From the NCBI RefSeq assembly GCF_963082655.1, contig NC_081553.1, forward strand, positions 125,446,578 through 125,510,577: a DNA stretch of 64,000 nucleotides. Direction: 5' to 3'. The notes under the pieces were generated by a model, which saw only the letters and a list, made by a program, of their open reading frames with translations, did not search any database and was not told the origin of the DNA. The position numbers and the translations under genes were made by a program. Positions 21,008 through 31,384 of this stretch are shown piece by piece. Positions within the stretch are counted from its first letter, which is position 1. Every line of letters begins with the position of its first letter. This DNA is from Stomoxys calcitrans. Taxonomy: Eukaryota > Arthropoda > Insecta > Diptera > Muscidae.

Positions 21008-21717
21008 CAGTCGAAACCGCACAACTGTAATACGCTAAAGTGAAGAAGTATAACTTGATTAAAAGTATCATTTGGTGTTATACAGTACAATTTAATTCGC
21101 TTTTGTAAAAATTCCGCCTAGCTGAAAACATTTTTACAACGCAATTTTTGTTTTTATATGAATCTGAAATCGCAGCATCTTCGAGCTTACCTTTACCTTA
21201 CGCTAATCCAGAATAAATATACTTTATAGGGTCGGAAATGGATATTTCGATCTGTTGCAAACGGAATGACAAAATGAATATACCCCCATCCATCGGTGGT
21301 GGGTATAAAAAGCATTCCTCTTTCACAACTTGGGTTGTTTCAAACATAATTAGTGTGGTGAAGTGGATGTTGTCCTACACTTATGCCTTATCGCTTAACT
21401 GGAAATAATTTGCACTTATCCAAACTACGCCTAACTGAAAATTAGGGATAAGTAAACCAAAATGGGCGCATGGGGCGAATAGATGCTGTAAAGCTAGTTA
21501 GAAACTAGCCCGTTGACCAAAGCAACACATTTTTAATAAAAGATTTCAATTAAGCGGAGTTGATATCTTTGAATAGTATTTTTTACATAAATTTCTATTG
21601 CAATTAAGCGATTTTTCAATTAATCAGTTTTTCAATTAAGCTGTGTGAAATGTATTTAAAAGTTTAAATTTAAATTTTTCCAATAAAAAAATATTCAATT
21701 AAGGGGATTCGACTTGG
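21008..21717. mobile_element. Pogo-like non-autonomous element, itself interrupted
   Basis: The left end CAGTCGAAACCGC follows TA, and the right end reads GGGGATTCGACT. These form imperfect terminal inverted repeats of CAGTCGAA(T/A)CC type, a form typical of pogo/Tigger-like elements. Internal CAATTAAGCG motifs recur near the right end. No transposase is visible. The target-site TA is not intact on the right side, so the class is tentative. Confidence 0.4.
21200..21315 (+). repeat. Family B 3' end fragment inside the pogo-like element
   Basis: It contains AAATATACTTTATAGGGTCG and the terminal hairpin TATACCCCCATCC / GGTGGTGGGTATA followed by AAAA. This is the 3' block of family B without monomers. 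Confidence 0.75.
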
Positions 21718-21940
21718 GGTCTTAAACCTTAAATTCTAGGTGTTATAATCGGAATGACGAAGTTAGTATAGCTCCATACTACAGTGAGGAGTATAAAAAT
21801 ATTAATTTTTATAAAAAGAAATTAGAAGTCATTTGTGAAGAAAAATGTGTATTTTTTTCGGCTATCGAAATGCCATATCATTACCAAAACCCTTCCATGA
21901 AGGAAACATTTTTAATAAAAACTAATCTTTTTTCGTGTGT

Positions 21941-22158
21941 TAGGAGGGGCGTAATGCTGGCGACTTTTGAGAGGTACTGTACCACTTGGTATGAAAGCCA
22001 TGTTAAAACTTCTCGACAAATAGGTGTCGCACTGCGGCACGCCGGTCGGACTCGGCTATTAAAAGAGGGCTCCTTATCACTGAGCTTAAACTTGAATCGG
22101 ACAGCACTCATTAAGATGTGAGAAGTTTGCCGCTGTTCCTTAATGGAATGTTCATGTG
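21941..22158 (+). repeat. SINE, head missing
   Basis: It contains AGGAGGGGCGTAATGCTGGC, GTGTCGCACTGCGGCACGCC, GACTCGGCTATTAAAAGAGG and GTTCCTTAATGGAATGTTCA in the order seen in other SINE copies. The tRNA-like promoter is absent. Confidence 0.75.
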
Positions 22159-23240
22159 TATGGATCGATTGTGACCATACATATGGTTCGTATGGTGATG
22201 GATTTTTAAGTAAACATACATTGATTTGGCTCGTAATGAGCAATTTCTTGCTCTCAACGCTCCAACAATTTAAGGTAATGGTGAATATTCGCACTTATAC
22301 CATTAATATCTCTTCCACAGTTCCGTGGATGTAAGGAAATATTGCGTCACCTTAGCCCATATAGTCTCCACATTTGTAGTCCTATCTTTTCGTCAATTGA
22401 GGAAATACATTTTATGTACAAATCGACCTAAAATCGACAGGTTGTGAGTGCGTGTTTGCGTTTGTGTTTGTGCAACTGTTATATGCTATAAACTCAAATC
22501 TAGTGGAATAATTTAGTTTGGCTTCCGGTGCAGAAAATGTGGAAAAACAAACATACACAGCATAAAAGCCAAAACATTTTGTATAACAAGTGAAGAAAAA
22601 TCATTAGAAACATTAACAAATATGCTCATTAGGAGGATACCAACAGCAAAAACTTATGTTTGCAAGCTATATGTACATAGGTATCCACCATCAAAGTTGT
22701 TATTAACGTGTTCGCATACTCTTTAATTAGGGAATACAAAGTCAGCCGTTGAGCTCGAAGTTTGGTCTACGTATATTTTTGCATAAAAAAACTCTAATAA
22801 CTACGATTTTGTATTGAATCTCAAACCACACATCGTATTGAGGTTTTACATACCTAAGAGATGGGTGTAATAGCTTGGAAATAATTTTCTCATTGATGGG
22901 AGTAAAAGCTATTTAATAATTTCTTCAGAAATAAAGTAAAACGTTTGAAATTAAACTTTCTCAATGACTAACATTTCTCATTGCAAATAATAATCAATGC
23001 AGATCTCAAATGGCAAGTTTATTGCCTGCTAAAGGAGTTCATATCAAAACAGTTAATTTGTACAAAATATGTAATGCTTCCTTAAAATAAGGAATGGCAA
23101 TTTGAAACAGTTGATTGTGAAGCACAACTCCTTACTTTCTTCGAGCTCAAGCATTAAAATCGTTTGATGGATTTTTTGGTGTATGTCTTTAAGTTTCGAT
23201 GTGTTCTCAAGTCCAAAATTTTGGCCAAATGGAAGTAGCT
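22159..23240. other. Unique AT-rich sequence without recognised features
   Basis: I see no convincing open frame, RNA or repeat in about 1.1 kb. Confidence 0.3.
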
Positions 23241-24312
23241 TAAGTAAAATCGGGCTAAGTTCGGCCGGGCCGAATCTTGGGAATCCACCACCATGGATTC
23301 TGCTAAGAAATGGGAGCTATACCTAGTCATAGACCGAATTAACACGTACTTGGCGCAGTTATTGAGAGTCATAACAGAACGCTATATGCCAAATCAGATT
23401 AAAATCGCGGTTTGTAAGGGATCAAGAAGTCTAATTGGCAGATCGGTTAATATGAGAGCTATATCATGTTATTGACCGATTTGAACCGTACTTGGCACAG
23501 TTCTTGGGAATCTTAACAGAACTTCATGTTCATGTTTCAGCGTAATCGGATGAAAATTGCGGCTTCCAGGGGGTCTAGAACTCAAATCGGGAGATCGGTT
23601 TATATGGGGTCTATATCCGGTTATTCACAGCCGTACTTGGCACAATTGTTGGAAGTCATAACGGAAAACTACATGCAAAATTTCAGACATATCGGACAAA
23701 AGTTGCAGCTTCCAGGGGCTCAGGAAGATAATTCGCGAGATCGATTCATTTAGGAGCTATATCAGGTTAAAGACCGATTGGGACTGTACTCAGCACAGTT
23801 GTCGAAAGTCTTACAAGAACACAACGTGCAAAATTTTATTCAAATCGCACAAAAATTGCGGCTTCTAGGGGCTCAAAAAGGGAGATCGGTTTATATTGGA
23901 GCTTTATCAGGTTATAGACCGATGTGGACCGTATTTGGAACAGTTGTTGAAAGTCTTAACAGAACACTGCGTGCAAATCGGACAAAAATTGCGGCTTCCA
24001 GGAGCTACGGAAGTCAAATCGGGAGATCGGTTTATATGGGAGCTTTATCTAAATCTGAACCGATATGGCCCATTTGCTATCCCCAACGACCTACATCGAT
24101 ATTAAGTATCTGTGCCAAATATCAAGCGACAAGCTTTACGCGTTCAAACTCTATCGTGATTTCGGCAGACGGGCGGACATGACTAGTTCGAATCAGAATG
24201 TCGAGGGGGTCCCCAATATATACATCCTTTGTGGAGTCGCAGTTCAATGTTTCGAGGTGTTACAAACGGAATGACTAGATTAGTATACCCCCACCCAATG
24301 GTGGTGGGTATA
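23241..24312 (+). repeat. Family A element, variant subfamily (A4)
   Basis: It has the perfect palindrome TTCGGCCGGGCCGAA, then CTTGGGAATCCACCACCATG, which is a variant of the TATACCC block. Monomers read GATCGGTTTATATGGGAGCT with GCGGCTTCCAGGGGCTC in place of GCGCCCTCTAGAGGCTC. The 3' hairpin TATACCCCCACCCAATGGTG is at about 24284-24310. The same subfamily occurs at 46.6 kb. Confidence 0.85.
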
Positions 24313-25226
24313 ACAAGTAAGAGCGTGCCAAGTTCGGCCGGGTCGAATCTTATGTACCATCCACCATGTATAGTATTTGTCGAGTTCTTTGCGCGGTAAC
24401 TCGTTTAAGGCAAATAAAGAATACTGAATAGTCCGATTCGGACTATAAATGAATTGAATGCTTAACATTGTAGTAGTCATTGTGTAATATTTCAGTCCAT
24501 TTGGATAAGAATTGCGCCTTGCAGGGGCTCAAGAAGCAAAATCGAGAGATCGGTTTATATGGGCGCTGTATCAATCTATAGATCGATTTAGACCATATTA
24601 GACACGTATGTTGAAGGTCATGGGAGAAGTCGTTTTACAAAATTTCTGCAAAATCTTATGATTTGAACCATACTTAGCAAAGTTGTTGAAAATGATACCA
24701 AAACACCACGTGTAAAATTACAGCCAAATCGGACAAGAATACCGCCCTCTAAAAGCTGAAGAAGTCAAGACCCATGATCGGTTTATATGCCAGCTATATC
24801 AGTTTATGAACCGATTTGAACCATACTTAGCACCGTTGTTTAAGGTGATACCAAAAAACCACGTGCAAAATTTTAGTCAAATCGGACGAGAATTGCGCCC
24901 TCTAGAGGCTCAAGAAATCAAGACCCAAGATCGGTTTACATAGCAGCTATATCGAAACATGAACCGATTTGGTCCATTTATAATCCCAAGCGACCTACAC
25001 TAATGAATAGTATTTGTAAAAAATTTCAAGCGACTAGCTTTACTCATTCGAAAGTTTGCGTGCTTTCGACAGAAATACGGACGGATGGACGGGCGGACAG
25101 ACGGACGGACATGGCTTGATCGACTTAAAGTGTCATGACGGGGTCTAAGACTCATATTTCGAGGTGTTACAAACAGAATGACGAAATTTGTACACCCCCC
25201 CCATCCTATGGTGGAGGGTATAAAAA
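24313..25226 (+). repeat. Family A element, head to tail with A4 (A5)
   Basis: It begins CAAGTAAGAGCGTGCCAAG directly after the GGTATAA end of A4, with no spacer. It contains A-type monomers, an expanded GGACGGATGGACGGGCGGAC tract and a terminal hairpin ending GTATAAAAA. Confidence 0.85.
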
Positions 25227-25784
25227 TTAGTTTATAAAGGACCCATATCTATTTCCGCGCCACGTTTGGTATTGGTGTTATTGCAGAAAAAATAACCGTA
25301 ATGACCACAGTTTGAATTAGCAAAACCCATGCTATAAATTCTTCCCTTACCACATTATAATTTTTTCTGCCTTTTTATAGAAATAAAGGTCAAAGCCACT
25401 GGTGTTTCACATTACATTGACTTGTTAACATGTAATAAAAGTAATAATTTATTATTAAATACAAAACCAGCCAACATCATCAGTACTCACAAATAATTAT
25501 TGTTAGTCAATGTGGTGGTTTTAGCTACAAATATGGTAAAATCCAATCACATTTTATCAGAGAACTAAAAAAGGCCATAAAAGGAGAACATAGTGAGGGT
25601 TGAAATTGTTAGCAGTTATTTCAGTTTGTGTAGATACTTGACAATAAGTTATAGCTTATCTCTACACCCAGAAAAATAAGTCTGCTAAAATACGCAAACA
25701 CTTGCTGTGTTTTTTTTTAGTACTGGATAGACAAGCCGTGAAGGACAAAAATAAAACGCAAAATTGTATCCAGTGCAAGTCTAT
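25227..25784. other. Unique AT-rich sequence
   Basis: No recognised gene, RNA or repeat. Confidence 0.3.
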
Positions 25785-26275
25785 TTTTATAGCCTACACC
25801 ACTGCTGTGGTACAGGGTGTAATAACTTAGTGAATTTGTTTGTCACACCCAGAAGGAACAGAAAGAGACCCATTGATAAGTATACCGATCGACTAAGAAT
25901 CACTTCCTGATTCAATTTAACTATGTCCGTCTGTCCATGTTGATTTGTGTAGAAAGTACAGGTCGCAATTTTCGTCCGATAGTCTCAAAATTTGACGACG
26001 ACTACCACAAATCTCAGAAGTTTTCTCGAAATCGGTTCAGATTTAGATATAGCTCCCATATATATGTTCGTCCGATTTTGGATAATTTGCAATAGTGTTG
26101 ACATTTGTCAACAGTAGTAATTCAATTTTGAACATATTTGCTCGAAATTTGATAAGGAAGACATGCACCGAGGTCCATCAAAATCGTTTCAGAATTGGAT
26201 ATAGCCCCCACATTGTACTAATAGGATAGGTGTAGGGTATTATACAGTCGGCACCGCCCCGACTTTTGCCTTTCA
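25785..26275 (-). repeat. Family C element (C2)
   Basis: On the minus strand it runs from GGCAAAAGTCGGGGCGGTGC through TAATACCCTACACCTATCC, monomer sequence, and a GACGGACATAG tract, to a terminal hairpin around CACCACTGCTGTGGTACAGG. It is shorter than C1, with about one and a half monomers. Confidence 0.8.
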
Positions 26276-26570
26276 TTGATTTCCGATTAGCAACGTGCCA
26301 AAAAAAGTGCAAATATTTGTAAAATTTATAAAACAAAATTTTTTTAAAAGCACAATATGTTTAAAAGTAGAGAATATGATTTTAGTAGTTATTTTGACTG
26401 CTTAAAAGCCTTTAATAAATGATAAAATTGTGAACTAAACAAATATGACCCTAAGTAAAGAGATGAAATGCAATATACAATTTTTTTTAAGTTTTGATAA
26501 CATTTTTAGACTACTTTCAACCTCTAACAATTTCAAAACAGCAGAAATTGTTTGCTGTTTTAGCAAAAAA
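26276..26570. other. Unique AT-rich sequence
   Basis: No recognised gene or repeat. Confidence 0.3.
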
Positions 26571-26652
26571 TTACTGATGGCCCATAAAATTGGGATATGA
26601 ACCCAGGCGATCGGCGTCTTAGGCGGACATGCTAACCTCTGCCGAAGTGGCC
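26571..26652 (-). repeat. SINE tRNA-like head only
   Basis: On the minus strand GGCCACTTCGGCAGAGGTTA leads to GCATGTCCGCCTAAGACGCC and a B box CTGGGTTCATATCC. The SINE body is missing. It faces away from the SINE at 26815, giving an inverted pair of heads. Confidence 0.65.
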
Positions 26653-26814
26653 ACCTTCAACTGAAACCTCCTACTGTCCCATTTTCAGAAATGGTTTTTG
26701 TTATTACAGAAAACTCTTTTGTTGTTTTAACTAACAAATTTATCTGGGTGTCGAAACCTCAAATAGAAAAAACCTCACGATTATTGGGCTTCTTAGGAAA
26801 GTCAGAGGCCACAG

Positions 26815-27050
26815 TGGCACAGAGGTTAGCATGTCCGCTTATGACGCCGAACGCATGGGTTCAAATCACGGCGTGAACACCAGAAAAATTTTCAGCGCTG
26901 GTTATCCCCTTACGATACTATGCTGGCTGCATTTGTGAGGTATACTCCATATTAAAACTTCTCTAACAAGTTTTGTCGCTATGCGACAAGCCGTTCGGAC
27001 TCAACGAAAAAAAGGCCCCATATCATTGAGCTTAAAACTTAAATCGGACC
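26815..27050 (+). repeat. tRNA-derived SINE with head
   Basis: It begins AGGCCACAGTGGCACAGAGG and has a B box GGGTTCAAATCACGG. The body follows in diverged form (GTTTTGTCGCTATGCGACAA, GCCGTTCGGACTCAACG) and is truncated near AAATCGGACCG. The box sequences are degraded compared with the copies in B2. Confidence 0.75.
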
Positions 27051-27241
27051 GATATTCATACTACCCTTTCAAAACAACCCCCATACAGGAGCTGAGATAG
27101 CATGACCACAAGCTGATGAAGGGGTTACCCAGACATTTTAATCCATGGTTATACCACAGACACAGGAGACTGTCGATCGCCTTTAAATACCTAACGAGTT
27201 TCAATTGTTCACATCCACAAATTCAGACAAGTCTTTCAATA
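27051..27241. other. Unrecognised sequence
   Basis: No recognised gene or repeat in this short stretch. Confidence 0.25.
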
Positions 27242-27402
27242 AAACGCGTTCGACCGCTATCATGATTTCGACAGACGTCTGTCTGGACGGGCGGGCATCA
27301 AGAATATATATGCTTTATGGGGTCTTAGATAAATATTTCGAGGTGTTACAATCGGAATGACTAGATAAGTATACCCCCATCCTATGGTAGTGGGTATACA
27401 AA
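27242..27402 (+). repeat. Family A 3' end fragment (A6)
   Basis: It contains GACGGGCGGGCATCAAGAAT, TATGCTTTATGGGGTCTTAG, GTGTTACAATCGGAATGACT and the terminal hairpin ending GTAGTGGGTATA. No monomers are present. Confidence 0.8.
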
Positions 27403-27600
27403 TGACCGCAATATTTAGCCAAGACGCCTCATTTTAAAGCAAATGTCTATACCTTTCCTACGATGTCCATACACACTCCCCAACTCGTATTCTATATACT
27501 CTAAATTCCATGTGGACTTTACTAAGATCGGTGAAAAATCTAACTTTCTGAAATATACTCTAAAATGTGAACCAATGTTTGGAATATTCTTTTGTCTTAC

Positions 27601-29910
27601 TAGCTGACCCGGAGTGCTTCGCTACACCCATAGGTTAGGTTAGGTTGAAAAAAGGGTACAGATATTAATCCGCCCCATGCCACTATGGACATATACCTAA
27701 GCCAGTATTCGGCTTGTTGTGCGCTCTAAAAACTAAAAAGTAACCTCGAACAAGAAAATGTTAAGTTAGGAATTAAGTGCTACTTACAAAATCCTTAATT
27801 GTTATCTATACCACCCACTCCCCTAAGTTGGATCATGTCTGGCACCGTGTCCCCACCTAAGTACCGGTGTCTGTTAGGCAGGCAATCTCATATGCTCCAA
27901 CGTCTCATCATCTTCCCCACATACTCTACACATGCTATTACTTGCCCCACCGAGTTTGCATAAGTGAGCTCGTAGTCGTATGTATCCCGTAATGACACCA
28001 AAAGCTATACTGATCTCCTTCTTACTTCGCTACGTCGATAAGTGTTTGCATTTACTCGTATTTAACTCTCAAATGACTTTCATTGGAATCCCGTTGTTCC
28101 GTTTGGCATTCATGTCCATTATTTGGCGTATAATTTTGGAGTAGGGCGATTATGCGATCCCCCGGGAATTGACGCATATTTTTATATAATTATCATATTC
28201 AACTTTTAAACACCTTTCGTTTGATATCCGGGGGACCCGAGAACAGATACCAAACTGTCCCGATCAGCATATATGTCCATTTGAGCGAGATTTTTGGGAT
28301 GGAGCGGCATCTTTGGGACTTGACCCCAAATTTTCAAATAAGTTTCGAATTCAACTACCAATTACCTTTCATATGGTACCCATATTGCCCTTAATCGGTA
28401 AATATGTCCTTTTTGGGGCGGATTGTAGGGGTGGAACGGGCTCATTGATACTTGGGGTCAAATTGTTAAATCAATTTCGTATTTTGCCCTTAAATAACTT
28501 TCATTAGATACCCATATTGTCCCAATCGGTAAACATCTCCGTTGGGATGAATTTTCAGGTAGGGCTTCCATGCGGTTATTTGACCCCAAAGTTTCATACC
28601 CATTTTGTGTTTTTGAGTTACCGTAAGGCGGCACCTACATCAGCAGCACGGGAAAAATAAGTTTCTTAATTATTTTAATATGTATCTCCCCAGTACAATT
28701 TGTTTACGTGCTTCCAAAGACATTTTATTGAACCTCATATAGCCATGATTGACAAATATTCACATTTTGGGAGGTGTTTTGAGGAGTAGGCAACCTCTTA
28801 TGACTTGAACCTCATTTTAAATACCATATTCGTAATCTACTACCGAATACCTTTTATTTGAGTCCCATATTATCATAATCGTCTAATATGCCCACTTGGG
28901 ACGGTTTTGGTTTTGTGCCGGTCCCTTGGTAATTACAACCAATTTTTGATATTCTATAAACATATTCGTAATCTACTCTCGAAAATTTCTCATTGGAGTC
29001 CCGTATTGTCCCGATCAGTCCACTTTTAATTTGGGCGGTGCTTTTCTTGTCATTATGAGCTTGGGGAGGCGCCCTAGGTATTTGCATAACATTTTTTTAC
29101 AATTATTCGTATTCTACTCCCGAAAACCTTTCATTTGAGAGTCATTTTATCCCGATCGGTCCACTTTTATTTCTGGCGGTACTTTTGAGACGGTTTTGGG
29201 CTTTCCACGGCTCCCTAGGTTCTTGTACCCAAATTTAAATATCATATTCATACTCTACTTCTAAATACCATTCATTTGAGTCCCATATTGTCCCGATCGG
29301 TCCACTTTTGATTTTGGGCGGTTTTGAACCTGGGGCAGCCTCTTAGGTACTTGGACCCAATTTTTAATACCATATTCGTATTTAACTCCCAAATATATTT
29401 AATTTGAGTCCCATATTGTCCTAATCGGAAAATTATCCTGCTGGGTGGTTTTTATGTCAAATTTGTACTCCACTTTTAAATACCTTCCATTTCATACCCA
29501 TATGGCTCCAAGCGATTAAAGTGTCCTGTTGGATGATGTTTTTGGAAATGGGGGACCCCCGACACTTTGGGTGACATTTTTATGCCAAGATCATAGTCTA
29601 CTCTTAAATACCTTTAATTTGATACTCATCTCCTCCCAATCGGTAAACATGTCCGTTCGGTTGGGTTTTGGGATGGGGCATCCCCCCAGGTTATTTGACG
29701 CCAAAGTTGTATAAAAAATTTGTGTTGTCGGTCTTACCAAAACTCGGCATACAAAACTTTTCTTATATCCGTGCACCCATCACCGAAATCTGGAGTTTTT
29801 GAATATTATGGTAAGGGGGAGGGGGGCCTATTTGGATTATATTTGTCTTTGATGAGTAGGTATATTATAACTAATTTTTCCAAATTTCAGCAAAATCCAA
29901 AATTAGACAC
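27601..29910 (+). repeat. Family D large repeat element (D3)
   Basis: The left end TAGCTGACCCGGAGTGCTTC is a variant of the family's TAGCTGGACGAGGCCCGCTC. Units around ATTTGAGTCCCATATTGTCC, CGATCGGTCCACTTTT and a G-rich GGGGCGG block recur through about 29700. The right part (CACCCATCACCGAAATCTGG, GTAAGGGGGAGGGGGGCC) matches the 3' region of the copy at 51-52.9 kb. A truncated retrotransposon interrupts its left end. No open frame is conserved across copies. Confidence 0.7.
27626..28024 (-). pseudogene. 5'-truncated non-LTR insertion with 9-bp target duplication
   Basis: Identical 9-bp repeats CTTCGCTAC lie at 27617-27625 and 28025-28033. Read on the minus strand, the insert starts near AAGGAGATCAGTATAGC (ORF2 C-terminus). 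It passes through the coding region of the CRVCGEDDETLEH-type cysteine motif and GCCGAATACTGGCTTAGGTA. It ends CAACCTAACCTAACCTA. This is the same family as the copies at 19.6 and 53.6 kb, and the structure is the classic product of target-primed reverse transcription. Confidence 0.8.
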
Positions 29911-31384
29911 ACCTTCTTTTCAAAACAAAAATTTTTTTGTTACTATCTTTTTTCAAAATATTTGGTCAGGATTTTACATGTTTTTGTTTTAATATAAAAA
30001 AAAACCCACACACACACACTCCTATTCAATTTAAAAATTTCTCGAAATTCTAATGCAACAGATCTTTTCATTCATTCGTTTCTTTGCCTTTCAAAGTTAT
30101 CTCGTAAATCTTGCCACCTTAGATAGAAGATTCGTTTGTGCCTTATTTGGGGGAAAATCCCCCACTTCCCGGCAAATGACTCATTCAAATTGTGTTCAAA
30201 ATAAAAAATTTATCTCAAATAAGATTCACAAGTGTAGCACTATTTGTTCTACCGCTCACTCTGCATCACTCCTCCCCTCATCGTACAGCCTCTATCTCTA
30301 TTGAAGTGGTTCGGCGAAAAAAAAGGTTGTTAAGTCTTATCTTTGAAGGTAAACATGGGAATATAAACAAAGAGAGCGCACTATAGGTACTTTTTGTGGA
30401 AGCGTATTTGAAACCCATAACACGTTTTCACGCAAACGCCAAATTTGAATGGCTCAATTTATTCCCAGGGAGTCACATGAAAAAGTGAAAACTTAAGAAG
30501 CCAGAGGTAACCTTCCTCTGGGCTCTATGATTAGTTGAAACACATAATTAAGACTCCAAAAACATCGCAGGCATAGTAATGAAACAAATCCATACAAAAC
30601 GATTCGATATAGCCCCGTGTTAATTACTTTGTCACATACGTAGTTTCGTATGACGAATGAATTGCAATTCACAGTTTTTGTATACCTCTTTTTCTCAAAT
30701 TGTATAATAACTTTTTGCCAAAATTTTAATTCAATTCGAGCACTTTTAACGATTTGTTTTAAACCAACCGGTTGTAGGTATACGAAATTCAAAAAAAGAA
30801 AAACAGTTGCTAAACGTTTTTGGTTTTGTTTTTTGCCGCGCCTCGGTTGTTGCTTTTACTTGAATTACCTGTAGATCACTGCCATGGTGATGAACGCAGA
30901 TCGCTTCATGCAGCGATTCCAGCGATGGCAAAAAATGCTTTGTGTTTTTTTGGAGAATTTATGTGAACGCTGTTCTGCTGCCCGCCTCTCAGTCGCTGCT
31001 GACTGCTACACTGGTTAATTGCTGTTGCTTTTGTTGTTGTTTTTTATGGGTCTCCAATTCAGTTTAGTTTTGTTTTCCGAGATGATTCACTTTTTGTTTT
31101 GTTTATTTTTGTTGGAGCACATGTAACGCTTTTGCTATGGTATTTTGTGCCTCCTCTCAATTGACAGTGAGTCTCCCTGCAACGATCTGTAAGAAAAACT
31201 AAAAAAGAGAGAAAAACATGAGAAATGAAACACATCAAAAGTAAGTCAATTAAAACGTCAACATCGACATCATTCACGAAACAACATTGTTTATTGCCAT
31301 CAGCGGCACATGCATGAATGAATCTCTACGTAGGTCGGTATGAAAGTTTTCTTAAAGTAAAAATATGTTTGTTAAACCTGATAT
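29911..31384. other. Mostly unique sequence, possible upstream or leader-like segment
   Basis: A short CA run sits at 30006-30019. Around 30840-31200 the sequence is less AT-rich and contains CTGCTGCC and TTGCTGTTGCTTTTGTTGTT motifs. On the minus strand these read as AACAACAAAAGCAACAGCAA, a composition common in fly 5' leaders. A small plus-strand open frame of 44 codons (30884-31018, start MVMNADRFMQRFQRWQK) is present. None of this is proof of a gene. Confidence 0.25.

Larger units (their letters stand above)
20960..21800 (+). repeat. Family A 3' fragment split by a nested insertion
   Basis: The left part (ATCGACTTAAAATGTTATTACGATCAAGAACATA) ends at about 21007. The right part resumes at about 21718 with GGGGTCTTA, AGGTGTTATAATCGGAATGA and a diverged hairpin ending in GTATAAAAA near 21800. 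Together they match the conserved 3' block of family A, interrupted by about 710 bp. Confidence 0.65.

Noticed and set aside
27631..27646. Telomeric TTAGG array
   Set aside because: Only two or three units exist, and they are the tail of a retrotransposon copy bounded by a target duplication.
30001..30022. CA microsatellite as a notable feature
   Set aside because: It is a short run of about seven units, common by chance in fly DNA.
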